Of a DNA stretch of 64,000 nt, positions 25,133-37,307 are shown one piece after another (positions within the stretch are counted from its first letter, which is position 1; every line of letters starts with the position of its first letter). The DNA is taken from positions 50,202,246 through 50,266,245 of the forward strand of contig JAPXFY010000026.1 of the NCBI GenBank assembly GCA_030674185.1. The letters are read 5' to 3'. The position numbers were made by a program, and so were the translations under genes. The notes under the pieces are model-generated. The model was not told the origin of the DNA. It ran no database searches and was given only the letters and a program-made list of their open reading frames with translations. The stretch is from Monoplex corrugatus. Its lineage: Eukaryota > Mollusca > Gastropoda > Littorinimorpha > Ranellidae.

Positions 25133-25840
25133 AGAAATCAAGAGGCACAAGTCTCTGTTGCCTGGTGTTCTAGTTCTATATTTGACTACAAATGCCATCA
25201 CATGTGCTAATCATTTCATGTATTGTTTTATGCTTCACCAGTACTCCGATTGTTTCTATATTTGACCGCAAGTACTGCCATATCTATTGGCATGTGGTCT
25301 TAAACCCCTTCAGTGCTCAGATGATTGCCATCATCTTCTTAATTCCAGCAGGAATTCTTCTCCAGTGGGAGATACAATAATGGTCGATAATTGTGGATGC
25401 CACAGTTGCTGGATATATAAGGATGCAGATCAATAATTGGTCAGAACTGAGTGGAAGACAGTTGTTGATTTGAGGAGGATACTGAACTGGCCCGACATGA
25501 TATTGAGAGTGTACTGAAAATTGCGATTGCAGTCTGTTTGGTTTGCCATTCCTTTCTTTTCAATTTGTCATTCTGTTCTTTTCATTGAAAAGTTTGTGAA
25601 GAGAATGAGTCTCAACCAAAATATGGTAGGTTATGTCCAAAACATGCGGTTTGGCACGGAAAAGATTGGTACTGATTTTGACAGTTCAGTGTCAGCTGCT
25701 TTGTGTTGTAGCATTCATAGGTGCTTAGTGTAGCACTCTACAAATTAACCAGCATCAGACTGCGAATTGTTTGTCATGTAAACATTCTGGCTTGTTTGAT
25801 TCTTTTTTTATTCACCATCTACATAGTCGGGCTATATCAG

Positions 25841-25990
25841 GCAATAAATGTGGCTACCCCCTCCAAGCTTCTGCCGGCCATCATAGAGCCTGGCAGTCAG
25901 AGGGATTTGCTGCTGGCCATGTCTCCTGCCACTTCACTTGACAGAGGCAAAATCACTGACAATATGCGTTCAGCTGCTTCGTTCCCCTGA
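25841..25990 (+). CDS. Weak candidate terminal exon, 49 codons
   Basis: After the acceptor GGGCTATATCAG a phase-0 frame reads AINVATPSKLLPAIIEPG and continues through a GC-rich stretch to TGA at 25988. The entry phase fits the gene model and the residue composition is protein-like. No downstream donor exists, so it could only be an alternative last exon. A dispersed repeat begins right after it, so a repeat origin is possible. Confidence 0.2.
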   Translation, partial: AINVATPSKLLPAIIEPGSQRDLLLAMSPATSLDRGKITDNMRSAASFP

Positions 25991-26019
25991 TTGCAGGGTC
26001 AGGTCGATGAAGGCATCAG

Positions 26020-26115
26020 TTTGAGTCGAGGGTGGATCCTGTTGAGGTGCGGGACCTGCTACCCCTCCACCCAGAAAGGACCTCAATGGGCGGTGCCATT
26101 CTCATTTGATGTAGA
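26020..26115 (+). mobile_element. Dispersed repeat, related copy near 33.0 kb
   Basis: The blocks GTGGATC, TTGAGGT, GGACC and CAATGGGCG, then CATTCTCATTTGATGTAGA, align in order with 33022-33104. The two copies are diverged. Neither has recognised ends, so the class is unknown; a SINE body is likely. Confidence 0.45.
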
Positions 26116-27633
26116 ACAAAACCAGTTCCTTGTGTGCATAATTCTAGATTTGAAATTAGCAGTTCAATTCAGCAACAATTTATTGTCAGATTGTTCTGAG
26201 ATAACTGATATTTGAAATAGCATAGCTAGCCAGATTTAGAGCCTTCAAGTTCTGAGCAGAACCAGAGAAACAACAAAATACAGTCTAAGATAGTAAAAAA
26301 CAAACAAACAAACAAACAAGTAAAACCTCGAAATCTCATAGGTGAAAAAGGGAAGGAAGAGGTATGAAATACTCTGTGTAAGTGGAAAAAAAACATGGAC
26401 AAATACATATAGAAAAGAGAAGGGAGAGGTACGAAATGCAGTCTGCGTGAGTCAACAACCAACCAACCAAACAAACCAACCCTTCTTCATGAAAAGGGAG
26501 GGAAGATGAAGGAGGACCATGGAATGGATGACAAAGTGTTTGACATGATCCAAGCTCAAATTATCTTAGATCCCTGTATCCACAGAGCTTACCTTGGCTT
26601 ATAATCACTGCCTGTAATCAAAATCCTGTTGACATTGTAGGTGGTCAGCTGTGTTAATCTGCTGGAATAGTTTACCAAGATAGCGGGGATAGTTTACCTG
26701 GATTATGTAAATGTGTAACTTTGTGATTTTGTGTGATCCGCCCGTCCCTTGAAACTTGATGTGCCTCATGTCTGTGGGAAATGGCTGATCTATTCCCCCC
26801 CAACCCTTGTATAACTGAAAAATGACCAACCTAACCCCACACAACACTTTGTATCTTTTGTCAGGCTGGAGGGCTTTTCATTGTTGTTTGTTGGACTTGT
26901 CCTGATAATACATTGTTGAACTGTGGAGGCCTTTGACTGATATGCCATGAGAGACTTTTTCGTTCTTGCCAGCTGTTTGTTAAAGAGGCAGCTACCTTTT
27001 AAAACGTGTGTGTGTGCAAGCACATACACAGGCACATTCTTATGTAGGTGTACACATGTGTGTTTTGGTTTTTGTCAGTGGCAGTTTGTTAAATTATTAT
27101 TGATTTTAGTGTACGTCTGTGGCTTCTGTCCATGCATATATACGTATGTGTATGGCTGCACATGTATGAAAGAGACAGAGTTTGTGTATGCTCTACTTAA
27201 GTGTGCATAAATGAACATCTGTGTACACGGGCACATCCATAAAAGAGATAGGCCATTTTCTTCCCAACTCCCAACAGACCCATAGATTTAGAGAACCAGC
27301 CAAAAGTGTTATACATACTTACACAGAACCCTGACGTTGAAGGATTTCTAGCACTGCCAGAAAGGTACTTAGCATTGACCTCACAAGCATACATCACAGG
27401 GTAAATGTGGCTTATGCATGTATGAGCTCACAGTCACTTAGCATTTTGTTGACTACCTCGTTGGAATTAATCCCCAAAGACCTTCACACAAAAAGTTATA
27501 TGATGCAAGGCAGTCTTTGCAATATGTGGTTTTTGTGTATGAATAAGTTTTTAGAGTGCCTGGTTGTCTATCCTATCTCTGTGTCCGTGTCTTTCTGTTT
27601 GTCTGTTTAATTTTTTGTAGAAATTAATTGCGG

Positions 27634-27742
<109 letters not shown>

Positions 27743-27804
27743 CACAGCCCAACGTGTATGTCTCTCTGTCTCTTTCTGTCTGTCTGTCTCTCTCTCACTC
27801 TCTG

Positions 27805-28990
27805 TCATCATCATCATCAGGTGCCCAGCCGCATGCCGTTGGCGACCAGGGACTTCCATCATCTCTATCTCTCATTGCCCTAGCATCTCCCCCACCCTCC
27901 TCATCCCCAGCCACTCTGCAAGTCCATCCAGCATTCTCTCCCTGGGTCTACCTGGTGCTCTCTTTCCCTCCAGCTTTCCCGTTGTGACCAGGTTCTCCAA
28001 ATCCCCCTTCCTCATAAAATGGCCTATAAATGTTGCCTGTCTTTTCCTAATCTTCCTTATGAGTGATCTACTTGTGTTTGCCTCCATCAAAACTGTCTCG
28101 TTTGTTTTCTTTGCTGTCCATGGAACTCTCAACATTCTTTACGAAACCACATCTCGGCTGCCTCAATCTTGCTCTGGCTTTGCTTGCTGACTGTCCACGC
28201 CTCGCATCCATACAACAGTATTGGTTCTATATAACATTCAAGGACTCTCCTTCTGATGTTAATTGATAGGCATTTGTTGGTAAGAATGCTTGTCATCTTC
28301 TTGAATGCTGTTTTGGCTTGGCCGATTCTGCTGGCTATTTCCGATGTGCATCTGCCGTCTGATGAAATGACCATTCCCAGGTATCTGAACTTATTAACCT
28401 GTGTCAAGGTTGTGCCATTTGCTGTTATTTTGCATGAGGGGATTTCATGTTTTTTTTACTGATCACCATGACTTCAGTCTTCCTGCTGTTTAGTTCCAAC
28501 CCCTTACCCTTGCTTTCTATTTCTAGTATATTCACAAGGTTTTGTAGGTCCCTTTCATTTTCTGCAATTAGCACGGTGTCGTCTGCATACCGAATGTTGT
28601 TTATCATTTTCCGTCCAACCTTTAATCCAGGGTCTTCTTCTAGGTTTTTCATGATGTTTTCGCTGTATAGTGAAAACAGATCTGGTGACAAAACACAACC
28701 CTGCCTGACTCCTCTTTTGATGTTTTGGAAAGAGCTTATATTGTTTTCTATTCTCATTGCAACTGTTTGTGCCCAATACATATTCCTGATTATTCGTAGA
28801 TCTTTTCCATCAACATTGAGTCTCTCCAGTTGGTTGATCAATTCTTCATGTCATACCCGATTGAAAGCTTTCGTATAGTCAACAAAGCATAAATACAAAT
28901 CCTTATTCATTTCAATTGACCTCTCTATGATAGTTCTTAGGATGTATATGGCATTAATAGTTCCTTTCCCTTCCACAAATCCACACTGTG
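27805..28990 (-). mobile_element. 5'-truncated RTE-clade LINE, RT C-terminal half
   Basis: On the minus strand the RT runs from GFVEGKGTINAIYILR and VDYTKAFNRV (about 28980-28850), through GVRQGCVLSPDLFSLYSENI and the catalytic YADD (28578-28589), to KFRYLGMVISSDGR (about 28395) and the C-terminal KRAPGRPRERMLDGL near 27915. The element ends in a short (TGA)n tail at 27805-27819, as is usual for RTE elements. Breaks are one in-frame TGA at about 28853-28855, a frameshift near 28425 and another near 28130, so it is dead but young-looking. The endonuclease half is missing because of 5' truncation beside a GATA/CA microsatellite region. It belongs to a different RTE lineage from the copy at 2770. 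Confidence 0.92.
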
Positions 28991-29036
28991 TGTATGTCTC
29001 TTTCTGTCTGTCTGTCTGTTTCTCTCTCTGTATGTA

Positions 29037-29070
29037 TATGAATAAATAAATAAATAAATAAAGATAGAAT

Positions 29071-29131
<61 letters not shown>

Positions 29132-29240
29132 GGATGGATGGATGGGATGGATGTGTGTGTGTGTGTATGAAATACATGTGCATGCACACAACACACACAC
29201 CTGCACACACACACGTTCACACACACACACACAGTATTGC
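29037..29240. repeat. AATA/GATA/GATG tetranucleotide and CA tracts
   Basis: About five AATA units are followed by about 15 GATA units and several GATG units, then TG and CA stretches. This marks the 5' truncation side of the minus-strand LINE. Confidence 0.9.
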
Positions 29241-29361
29241 TAAAAAGCGTATTTGTAAAATGACATTAAAAGAAATAACTAATGAACACCTGCTCACACA
29301 CATGCATATGTACACACACACACACGCACACGCACATTCACACACATTGACAGAGCTACAG

Positions 29362-29466
29362 GCAACACCGTATTTCATCATGAAAGAGGAAATATCGGTA
29401 TTGGCATTGATCCAAGATGTCATTCTCGTCCCCATTCTTGTTAATAATCCCCCTCACCTTAAGCAG
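29362..29466 (+). CDS. Candidate 105-bp internal exon, phase 0-0
   Basis: An acceptor (ACAGAGCTACAG) and a good donor (AAGCAG followed by GTAAAG) enclose 35 open codons, from ATPYFIMKEEISVLALIQ to NNPPHLKQ. Both borders are phase 0, matching the exons at 20811 and 39934. The middle is hydrophobic (VILVPILV), unlike the disordered remainder, and could be a buried helix or strand. Codon third positions are mixed rather than AT-saturated. No domain is recognised. Confidence 0.42.
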
Positions 29467-29693
29467 GTAAAGGTTTTATGCAAGGGTCAGTGTGCAGTGA
29501 AGTATGAGTTGCACCTTCTCTTGGAACCAGTATTATGTGGGTGGCCAGCCCACCTCCTGTAATTTCTGTTTTACCTTCGACGTACCTAAAGAGGGACAGA
29601 TATTCATTTTCAGCCAGGTGAACTGGGTCGATGTTTTAAAGTTGGGGCATGAATCTTGTCACTAAACCAAACAGGAACTGCACTCAGTCTTTC

Positions 29694-29800
29694 TTAACCC
29701 ATTGACTCCTGCATCCTGTCCACCAGCATCCTGCATTGTCAACCATGCTAGCAAAGCAAAAACAACCCTTTGACTCCCTCACCCTATCCACCAGCTTCCT
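29694..29800. mobile_element. Left half of a palindromic TTAA MITE
   Basis: It begins TTAACCCATTGACTCC, continues with CCTGTCCACCAGCATCCTGC and a second block CCCTTTGACTCCCTCACCC, and stops at the CCACCAGCTTCCTG centre of the palindrome, where TG repeats follow. The order matches the complete copies near 34.8 and 51.9 kb. Confidence 0.7.
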
Positions 29801-30639
29801 GGTGTGTGTGTGTGAGAGAGAGAGTTTTAAAGTTCCATTTACAAAAATGTGCATACGTTTACCTTCACTGTCCTTGTTACACAAATAATGTGCATTGTGG
29901 GGGGGTGAACAGTTGAGATGCTTTTTGTGCTTTGACAGTGGTGGTCCTGTTATATTTCTCAAGGATCAAGAAAGAAAATGCTTGATTAGAGGTGGTAGAG
30001 AAACGTGATACCAAATGCCGGTGGTAAATCCGTTCTGTCGTGGCTTGGACGTGTGGAAATAATAGGGAACTAACATCTATATACCGCTGACATTGATCTA
30101 CTGCAGTGTGAAGGTCTGAGCTCTCAGTGTTTGTCTGGGGTCAGACCAAAGAGATTGCTTGATTACAGGCAGAGGTGGGAGGACATTTGATATAGTATGT
30201 GGCTGGTACTGTAGTACTCTTGTGGGAACTGCTTGATTCAGGCGGGTGCGGGAAAATATTTGACACAGTATGTGGATGATGCTGATAAATCAGGTCTGGT
30301 ACTTGTCCTCTTGTGGGAGGATAGGAGAAGACAGTGTCAGACCAGAGACATGAACACAGAGATCAGTAACTGCACGATTTTGCGAACGATTACAGTCTTA
30401 CTAGACTGATGCTAATGCGTTGCAGTGTATCTCACAATTGCAAAACTGTATGGTTTGTGTGGTTGTGAGCCCCTCAGCCACTCAAAAGTGTCGCAGCCTG
30501 CAGATTGTGGCCCACTGTCACAGATGGGACCCAAATTGCATGCAAGCAAACCAAGATACAGCCTCAGAAAGGTGGTGAGGTCTTTAGGTTCTTTTACAGT
30601 GTATGGATTTTCTCAGATGTGTCTGCGCATGTTGTTTTG

Positions 30640-30930
30640 CCCACACTGTGCAGGTGGTATGCTGCTACAGTCTTCATACTCTGTCTTGGGTGGGCATAGA
30701 TGCTGGGTATAAGCGGAGGTACTTGTAGGATCTTTAAAGTGCATCTTTGATGTTCTGCATGTATGTGCGCACAAAGTAGTTTTAGGCACTGGCAGGTCTG
30801 CACACAGAAAAATCACCACTCACCCACCAGGGTGGTGTTCCCAGGCAGGATCGAACCCAGACCTTAGGCTTATGATTGGAAGTCCAGTGTTTACTGCCTT
30901 GACTACAGATGGTATGTGTGTGAAGGATTA
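30640..30930 (-). mobile_element. tRNA-derived SINE
   Basis: The minus strand carries a pol III B box (GGTTCGATCCT, from plus-strand AGGATCGAACC near 30848) preceded by an A-box-like head near 30900. The body includes GCACTGGCAGGTCTGCACAC on the plus strand. Copies near 11.4 and 33.8 kb share the block order. Confidence 0.6.
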
Positions 30931-31489
30931 TCTAAATGCTACAGAGTAAGTTATCTATCTGTCTTTCAGTGTGTCGTGTTGGACTAACACTTAGAGCACT
31001 GGCACTAGTTGGCTTGAGTATTCATGATGCCTGTTTGCAATAGTGGTGTGGGGAACAAAGAAAGCATCGATCAGGAATTGAAAGTGGATTGAATTTAACA
31101 AAATCATTAGGTGCTTGATGTCTCTTAAGTTGAGTACCTGTTTTGACAGGGTCTTGAGGACTTGACTTTGTATGCTAACTCTGGTTTGCTCTGATATATA
31201 TGATACACATCATTGTTTACATTCATGTTTATGGAATGAAGATTGCTTGATCAAAGGCTCAGGAGGTTTGGACTGTTTGATCTAAGGGGTATAATGTATT
31301 GGTTAGAAGTTTTGAAGTTTATTTCAAGAAGGATTCGTCACATTTGGATCAGTCCATAAACGTTTCACCCTATCTGTCATCTGTTAACTGGCAGACTCCT
31401 TCAGACTGACAGAACCTTTGTTTTGACAAGCTCTTGAAAATGAAGGGTGAAGATGAAAGGGGAAGAAGAACAGGACTTTTGAAACATTA

Positions 31490-31640
31490 ATCTGACACCA
31501 CCTGAATGATTAGAGCATTAAGATAGACAGCAAACAGGTCAGTTTTTATGTCACGGCCAGCGATTGAATTCTGAATAACACATCTTGAGTCCATGGCTCT
31601 CTTACAAGAGCCAGTCAGCACACTAATGGTCTGTACTTAT
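31490..31640. mobile_element. Dispersed repeat carrying an unoccupied TTAA site
   Basis: The blocks CTGACACCACCTGAATGATT and AGAGCATTAAGATAGACAGC, then GATTGAATTC and CTTGAGTCCATG, match 51901-52185, where the MITE is inserted at the TTAA (31518-31521 here). The class is unknown; it may be part of a larger SINE-like unit with the block downstream at 31655. Confidence 0.6.
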
Positions 31641-31654
31641 GTTTGGTAAAGTAA

Positions 31655-31820
31655 AGTAAAGGTTACAGGTTAACACTGTGGTTGTAGGGGAGTGAGATGG
31701 TAGAGACCTTTTTGGGGCCAGCATTGTGAGTGTGTTGTCTTCTTCTTTCCCTTCCTGCTTCACCCTCCCAAACCCTAAGAGAAACAGGTGTACTCATTCA
31801 CAGCTTGGTTTACTGAAGGC
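31655..31820 (-). mobile_element. SINE of the GGAGCCAGCATT family
   Basis: The plus strand contains GGGGCCAGCATTGTGA, a pyrimidine-rich CTTCTTCTTTCCCTTCCTGC and CATTCACAGCTTGG, aligned with copies at 38225, 52385 and 56505. The polymerase III head would lie on the minus strand. Confidence 0.55.
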
Positions 31821-32231
31821 CTCACACATGTATAACGTCGCTTTGGCATCGTTCGTACATATACAAACAGGTACAGATATATGCAGTAATAGTAGACTTT
31901 TGGGTGCATACTGCTTGAAACAACGGAGAACTATGTCACTTATTGTCTTCATACAGGGCTGCTCTGATTTATGCATTAACACAGCATTAGGGTGGGGAAC
32001 AATGAACTCTTTATCAGAGCCTGTGTTGGGGTGGTAAGTCTAGTGCCAGAATTCTGTAAAAGGGGAGGGGGGGGGGAGTAGAACTGACACTTAGCTGTGC
32101 TAGATTTTATCTGTCACAGTTGTACATGTATGATGTTATATATAGGCTACATGCTCTTGACAGTGGTATGGTGAAATATGTTTTCTGTGACTCCTGTTCC
32201 GTCAGGGCGTGAATGCAGGCATGGGATGTTG

Positions 32232-32342
<111 letters not shown>

Positions 32343-33019
32343 GGCTGTCCTGATCTATTTTTAACATCATTTTTCGAAAACCAAGACAAGAAAAGAAAAT
32401 ATGCAGGAACAGGAAAACGAATGCACAAATGCATACATACAGGCGTGCCCAAATATTTGTATGCAGACAGAGAGAGAAAGATCAAGTTGTCATGCTGCTT
32501 GCACTATGTATGTGTCGATGCATGAGTACATGTGTGCATGCGTGTGTATGTGCACTTGGTGTGTGTCGGAACAGGACAAGGGGCATTTGGCAAGGCCACA
32601 CCTAGACTATTTCCTGTTTGTCTTATGGTGGATCCATCAGGTGGATATGCTGGGCAGTTTAATCTTTCTCTTTCCGTGTTTGTTCCTGTGCGTTTGTCTA
32701 AAGAAGGGATTATCTTTATAAATGGCATCAGGAGAGTGGGGTGTACCATACGAGGAAAGCGTGTGTGTGTGTGTGTTTGCGTATATGTGCGTGCATGTGT
32801 GTGTACATTTATGTGTTTGTTATGTGTGAATGAATGTATCCCATGTACACATGTGTTCATGCATGCATCCATATTTTAAAATACCCAAGAATGAGCCAGA
32901 CAAATGCCAGCATCTTTTTCTACTTTCGTTTGTTTTCAGCATGGACACCTGGCAGTAAACGTGGTCGTGTTTTTCCAGTTCCTGCTGGTTGCCCATGGAG
33001 CTTGGTGGTATTAGCTGAA

Positions 33020-33110
33020 AGTGGATCGTTTTGAGGTTTTGGACCAGGTGTCGCTGCACCCTAGAGGGATTTCAATGGGCGAACACCTTCTCATCTGATG
33101 TAGATGGCCA
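33020..33110 (+). mobile_element. Dispersed repeat, related to 26.0 kb
   Basis: GTGGATC, TTGAGGT, GGACC and CAATGGGCG, then CACCTTCTCATCTGATGTAG, repeat the order seen near 26030-26113 with many substitutions. Confidence 0.45.
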
Positions 33111-33619
33111 TTTAGACATCTGTGTTATATTGCATGGTACCAAAGTTTATTAGGAGGCACCTACAGACTTAGTGCCTGTGACTTCGGCCCTCTAGGTTTT
33201 CTGTAGGGGTTACCTTGCCTTTAGCTCATGGCCAAAAGTTCTGCCCTGTGAGTGCAGTGAGCTTGGTCTGTAGGCAGCCCTTATTCACTTGATGTGTCTG
33301 TCAGAGGACATAATATAAGGTATTTATTAAGTATGGCCTGGCCAAATGCCCCCCTGCCCCATCCTGATAACCGTTGTGTCACTCCCAGACTACTCATCGT
33401 CCAGTTGAGTCTGTCTTGTTCACAGCTAACATCCATATCTGGACGTAGTTTGCATTCTGTGACCCACTGGGTTTGGTTTGGTTATCCCATTCCCAAGTTG
33501 AAGGTAGCCTTTCACTGTAGTGCCAGCCAAGATTCTCTCCTGGTGTTCTGTGGTGCCCTGATGCTACTATGCCCTTTTATTAATGTCTTTATTTTTCATT
33601 TCTGCCTGTGAGCACATTG

Positions 33620-33930
33620 CTCAACACAAACTGTGCACGTGTTATGTTGCTGCATCTTCATTGGGTGTGCATGCTGGATATTTTCTTGATCTTCTTATCA
33701 GCCACCATTGACACGGTTTACAGAATCTTTCATATGTGTATTTGATGTTCTGTATTCAAATACACACGAAGGGGGTTCAGACACTAGCAGTTCTACAGAT
33801 GTATTGACCAGGGAGGTTGGAAAAATCTCCAGCCTCTACCTATGACTATGATGCTGGAAGTACCTAGGCAGGATCAGACCTAAACCCTCTGATTGGAAGT
33901 TTGATGTGTTACCCACCTGGCTGTTGTACC
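33620..33930 (-). mobile_element. tRNA-derived SINE
   Basis: This is the same family as the copy at 30640: ACTAGCAGTTCTACAG, ATCTCCAGCCTCTACC and AGGCAGGATCAGACC on the plus strand, with a head reading CAGCCAGGTGGGTAACAC on the minus strand near 33925, which resembles an A box. Confidence 0.55.
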
Positions 33931-34762
33931 AGCTATCAGCAGGTCTGTGCATATATTCACAGGTCTGCCCACTTATTACCCACCCTGTGCTGCTTAGACA
34001 AGAGTTGAACATGTACCTTCTAAATCAGACTGACTGCCAGTATTGAAGTAAATAGGAGCCAGAAACATACAAAGATAGAATCAGAATGCATGTTTGATAA
34101 TACAAAAGAGATAGGTGAAAGGTTTGGCTAACTGGCCGTTGTCAAACGTAACAGTAAATAAATAAATAAATAAATAAATACTTACTCAAAACTGAGAGGA
34201 ACATAACTTAGTGCAACATTTACTTAACACAACATCAGATAAGTCGTCTACTGTTTTTTCCACTAAGTTTTGTGAATTTATTCTTTGTTGTCTTTCAATA
34301 GTTTCATATACACATGATAAATGCCAATCGACTGAAAATATCTGCCTTGTTTTGTTACACCAGACACATTCTGATTCTTCTGTTTTCGTGTGTTTCTGGT
34401 TTCTTGGACCTTCTGCGTGGAAGTCTGATACTGTGATAGGCTTGGTTATTGGGCTTGTCAGTATGTTTGTTACAATAAAGCAGACGGGGAGAAAAAGCAG
34501 TACAGAGAGGATTACAGCACTTGAAGGATTAAGTTGCTCCAAGCTTCCCCGCAGGCATGTAATCAGAACTACAGAATATCACTACACATTGTAACATATG
34601 TGCCAGCTCAGACTCACGCATAGCAACCGCACACAGTTTTACACGCAATGAGGGTGGCAGATTTGTTTTTCTTCAACGTTTAGTTATTGTTAAACTTGTA
34701 CAGCCCAACAACAAGGGCAGACTTCTTCTGTCATAATGTCAGTCGATAGAGATACACATATC

Positions 34763-34973
34763 TTAACCGTATGACTCCCACACCCTATCTACCAACTGCA
34801 AAATCTTACACCCTTTGACTTCTTCACCCTATCCACCAGTTTTCTGCATCCACCAGCTTCCTGCAGGAAGCTGGTTGATAGGGTGAGGAAGTCAAAGGAT
34901 TAAATTTGTGCTTTATTATCATGGTTGACAATGCAAGATGCTGGTGAACAGGGTGCGTGAGTCAAAGGGTTAA
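34763..34973. mobile_element. Palindromic TTAA MITE, complete copy
   Basis: TTAA at 34763-34766 and 34970-34973 flank a 203-bp palindrome. The left arm (CCGTATGACTCCCACACCC) pairs with the right arm (GGGTGCGTGAGTCAAAGGG). An inner palindrome (CCCTTTGACTTCTTCACCC to GGGTGAGGAAGTCAAAGG) is centred on CTTCCTGCAGGAAG near 34865. It has no coding capacity. TTAA targets and the ends resemble the piggyBac-like element at 59957. Confidence 0.8.
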
Positions 34974-36887
34974 CAAAGTTTCAGGTTTCAGAATTATTCA
35001 GGGTGTTCAGACATGTATGCATGTATGGGTGGAAATGTGCATATGTTTAGGTGCTTAAACACACCCATCACTGGTTCTTTCATCTAGTGTCAGGTGTGCG
35101 CACACACATGTATGGATATAATTATTCACATATACATCATAACACACATGCATGTGTGCTTGTTCAGGCACACAGGCACACAGATATAAACATGTAAATG
35201 TCACATATACTCACATGTGCACACACACACTGTTCAGTGTTTGATATATCCTTTAATCCCATTTGGGGCATGGAGGATGACACCAAATAAATGAAAATCC
35301 ATCAGGATTAACATATAATATGTCACAACACATTGTTTTTGTTGTGGATATTGAATTTTTTTAATTTCATCTCCCTTTGTCTAAAGAGAACAAAACAAAA
35401 GCCATACATAAAATTTTAAAAAGGGACATTGTTGCATATCGAGGGATGTTGTTACATATGGAGAGAGGTGTGCGTCTGTCTGTGACAAAAATATGTCAGC
35501 AAGATTTTATCAGTTGTTTTTGGAAGAATCTGTACCAAATTTAGGTCAAAGACATAGGCCATTGAGAAGTCACAGATGCATCGGTTTCAAAGCCAAGGTC
35601 ACATGGACCAAAAAGGACATCTGTGGGAATATCAGGGGCTCTTTCAGTACAGATAGTATCCCCATCTTCTGGAAATTCTGTGCTAGAAATTGCCTCTTTT
35701 CTGTTACTCTCTTTCTTTCTTTCTTCCTCCTTTTCTTTCTGTCCTTTCTTCTTATCATTTTCTGCCTGTCTGGTCCATTCACCTGTATGTGTTCAATAAA
35801 GTCTTACATGCTTTGTCTTAGAATTGCTAATTGTTTACATTATTAAGTGCATTTTTTTTCTAAGGAAATGAGATATGCAGAAGCAATTTTAGGTAAGTTA
35901 GGCCGGTTTTTATATATGTTTTAGTGTCCTTCTGCTTAAATTTGTATGCAGGTATGTTTTGTAAATCCCCTGTACGATAAAGTGGATGGAGTAGTCAACA
36001 CCAGGAGCATCACCTTAGATTATGGGTGCAAATCCATTGATATGTGTTTTTTTTTTTTAACCTGTTGGAAGTATTGTGTATGTTTTGAAATAGTTATACT
36101 TATAGCCCTGATGTGGCTTTATGCAGTCGGCTGGGCTTTAAACAAGAATAACAGTAACAGACCAAAAAGGATCCTGTAAAATCAGAACTTTTTGAGGAGG
36201 GTTTGTGAACAGCATTTCCTCAAGAACTTCTGACAATATTTATATTGTGTTGTCATTGTTGTGACAGTCTATCATTGTAACACTTTCTGTCAAATTTTAC
36301 TTCATCTCATGCTTCTTTAAGGTACAGAGGCCTTGAGAAGTACATTATCAGGAATTTTCTGTAATAATTTTTGTAAAAGAAAAAAAAAATTGATGGGGGG
36401 AGGGGAGAAGTAGACTGATTTGACTATATTTTTGAGTGGTGATGGTGAGAGGTACTTGCTTGAGCGATGAATGGTACTGTCATGGGCTGTTGCTCAGTGC
36501 AAATTACACTCAGTAGAGTGACCTTTTGCCCTCTTCAGTCAGTCCAACTGAGGGTATGTTGCCGGCCAAAATTCTTTGACCAGTGTATGAAGATTGCACA
36601 GCTAAAACAGTCAGATCAGCACACGGACATGATAAAATGTCAGCTTGTACAATCTCCCCTCCTTCCATGCCCCATATTACAAAATGTTTAATTATTTATT
36701 TACTTGTTTATTTATTTATCTTATTCCATTCTTCTGTACTTATGTTTCATTTATTACCCTTTCTGTCATTGTTGTTATTATGTAAAGCACAAATAGGCCT
36801 ATGCTTTTGAGGTTAACTGTTTACTTTATATGAAGATTTTTATTATTATTGTCCTTGTCTACATGTACAATTTTAGTATTTGTTGTT

Positions 36888-37276
36888 ATTTGTCAGTTCT
36901 TCGTGTATGTTCATTACCCAATTTAGATCACAGTTCTGGCCCAACACAAAATCATCAATGCAAAAGCGTATGATCATACCCCTATCTATCTATTTAGTTA
37001 TTTATTTAGTTATTCATTTATAAAAAAAATAAAATAAAATACACATAACCAGAAAAGAATTATAGTTCAAGGATTTTTACCTAGAAACTGTTTTGATTTT
37101 ACTCAAATGTTCACAGTCTTCATGTGCAGTTCATCTGAATATGATGGTCAGTGAGAATCTGTGCATGCATAAGGACAAAAGATTTCAGTATCACTAACAG
37201 AAAATACTAAGACATTTCATTCTCTTGCTGTTAGACAGTATATATATAATATATTATTACTAGTGATGATGATGAT

Positions 37277-37307
<31 letters not shown>

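Noticed and set aside
27811..27990. Forward frame with Ser/Pro-rich C-terminus (about 27628-27987)
   Set aside because: It is antisense to the 3' end of the minus-strand LINE and begins in a CA tract.
28447..28878. 143-codon forward frame
   Set aside because: Antisense shadow of the LINE reverse transcriptase.
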